Part shown: piece by piece, positions 5,045-5,365 of the stretch
How positions within the stretch are numbered: position 1 is the first letter of the stretch
Layout of the letters: each line of letters begins with the position of its first letter
NCBI GenBank assembly: GCA_044361365.1
Contig: JBIKIW010000066.1
Span: 1-5,365 of the forward strand
Length of the DNA stretch: 5,365 bases
Origin: JBIKIW01 sp044361365
Lineage (GTDB): Bacteria > Patescibacteriota > JACMRA01
Direction: 5' to 3'
Translations under genes and position numbers: made by a program
The notes under the pieces: generated by a model
The model's input: the letters and a program-made list of their open reading frames with translations, nothing else
Databases searched by the model: none
What the model was told of the DNA's origin: nothing

Positions 5045-5245
5045 CTATTCGATGTACTCAAAATCACGATCTATGCTAATCTCGGCTATTTTAGATTTTA
5101 CTGCATTTAAAACTTCATCACTTTTGCCTATGTTAATATAAGGGTTGTTGAAAATACCTAAAACACCATTAAAGTCGTCAAGTGCAATTTTTGACTTAAT
5201 TCTACCTTCTTTAAAGCTTTTTGAAATTGCAGTATTCGTTTGGGA
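5045..5245 (-). pseudogene. start-less 66-codon C-terminal gene fragment
   Basis: On the minus strand, 66 codons are open from 5245 down to a TAG at 5045-5047. They read SQTNTAISKSFKEGRIKSKI, continue through ALDDFNGVLGIFNNPYINIG and end AEISIDRDFEYIE. The composition looks like a real soluble protein: Lys/Glu/Asp/Ile-rich with a balanced polar and hydrophobic pattern. There is no ATG, GTG or TTG in it, and TAG (5246-5248) and TAA (5255-5257) block the frame immediately upstream. It therefore looks like the tail of a gene whose front was lost or displaced. I do not recognise the family; LDDFNGVLGIF faintly recalls a segment of cysteinyl-tRNA synthetases, but the rest does not follow. A start at a rare ATT codon is an alternative. 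Confidence 0.45.
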
Positions 5246-5249
5246 CTAG

Positions 5250-5260
5250 ACCAGTTAAAA
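5250..5260 (+). repeat. 11-bp direct repeat, copy 2 (between two minus-strand fragments)
   Basis: Second copy of ACCAGTTAAAA. It falls exactly in the short gap where the upstream minus-strand frame has ended (stop at 5262-5264) and the start-less downstream frame has not yet begun (5245), so it marks the likely junction of a rearrangement. Confidence 0.4.
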
Positions 5261-5261
5261 T

Positions 5262-5365
5262 TTAATTTGAAATACTTTTCAGGTATTTAATATAGATTTT
5301 GATAATATGGAGCAAATCTGTCTCTAAGTCAAATACATATTTCTCTAAATCTTTTTTTGATTGAG
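5262..5365 (-). CDS. 3' end of an unidentified gene (partial, runs off window)
   Basis: Thirty-three codons enter from the window edge and end at TAA (5262-5264). They read QSKKDLEKYVFDLETDL and continue LHIIKIYIKYLKSISN. The pattern is an amphipathic, Lys/Ile/Leu-rich helical tail, as at the end of many helical-bundle proteins. The family is not recognisable from so little. The other two frames on this strand are closed by stops, which supports this one. It may be a complete C terminus, or the front part of a gene disrupted at the repeat at 5250-5260. Confidence 0.45.
   Translation of the reverse strand, partial: QSKKDLEKYVFDLETDLLHIIKIYIKYLKSISN

Noticed and set aside
5045..5365. The two minus-strand frames as one gene with a simple frameshift
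   Set aside because: The upstream frame ends at 5262-5264, while the downstream frame has stops at 5255-5257 and 5246-5248, so one small indel cannot join them.

Overview
This is an AT-rich bacterial fragment read with the standard code. All visible stops are TAA or TAG, and none of the intact genes contains an internal TGA. The mix suggests a small-genome lineage such as the Candidate Phyla Radiation (Patescibacteria): a short dimeric-type glycyl-tRNA synthetase, a small membrane-anchored two-cysteine protein of a kind I associate with these bacteria, an ABC-exporter membrane domain with no ATPase, little use of Shine-Dalgarno sites, and several genes with no recognisable family. This placement is an inference, not proven by any single marker.

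Layout. Positions 1-1206 are read on the minus strand. They hold an ABC-exporter-like six-helix membrane protein without an ATPase domain, followed downstream by the first codons of a possible next gene at the window edge. Positions 1207-1837 carry no convincing gene. This stretch holds a GTAG-headed, REP-like hairpin with a tandem 10-bp duplication, then a GC-richer composite of three hairpins resembling a decayed palindromic/MITE-like repeat, then an AT-rich tract with several hairpins and a good extended -10 promoter.

That promoter drives a tightly coupled pair on the plus strand (1838-3047): an unrecognised 224-residue protein and a small alpha/beta-hydrolase-like protein with a plausible Ser-Asp-His triad. 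The pair converges, with only 2 bases between stop codons, on a minus-strand gene for a single-pass membrane protein whose C-terminal domain resembles the 'sunset' type. A 75-base divergent region separates that gene from glyS, which encodes glycyl-tRNA synthetase (3458-4963), the only confidently named gene and the only one with a clear ribosome-binding site. Its two zinc-binding CxxC pairs appear to have been lost together.

Positions 4964-5365 look rearranged. There is a start-less 66-codon reading frame and the 3' end of another gene, both on the minus strand. They meet at an 11-bp sequence that is also found at the glyS stop codon.

No CRISPR array, tRNA, rRNA, transposase gene or intact mobile element is visible. 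I see no complete new multi-gene system. The best leads are the hydrolase pair, the repeat cluster and the junction after glyS.
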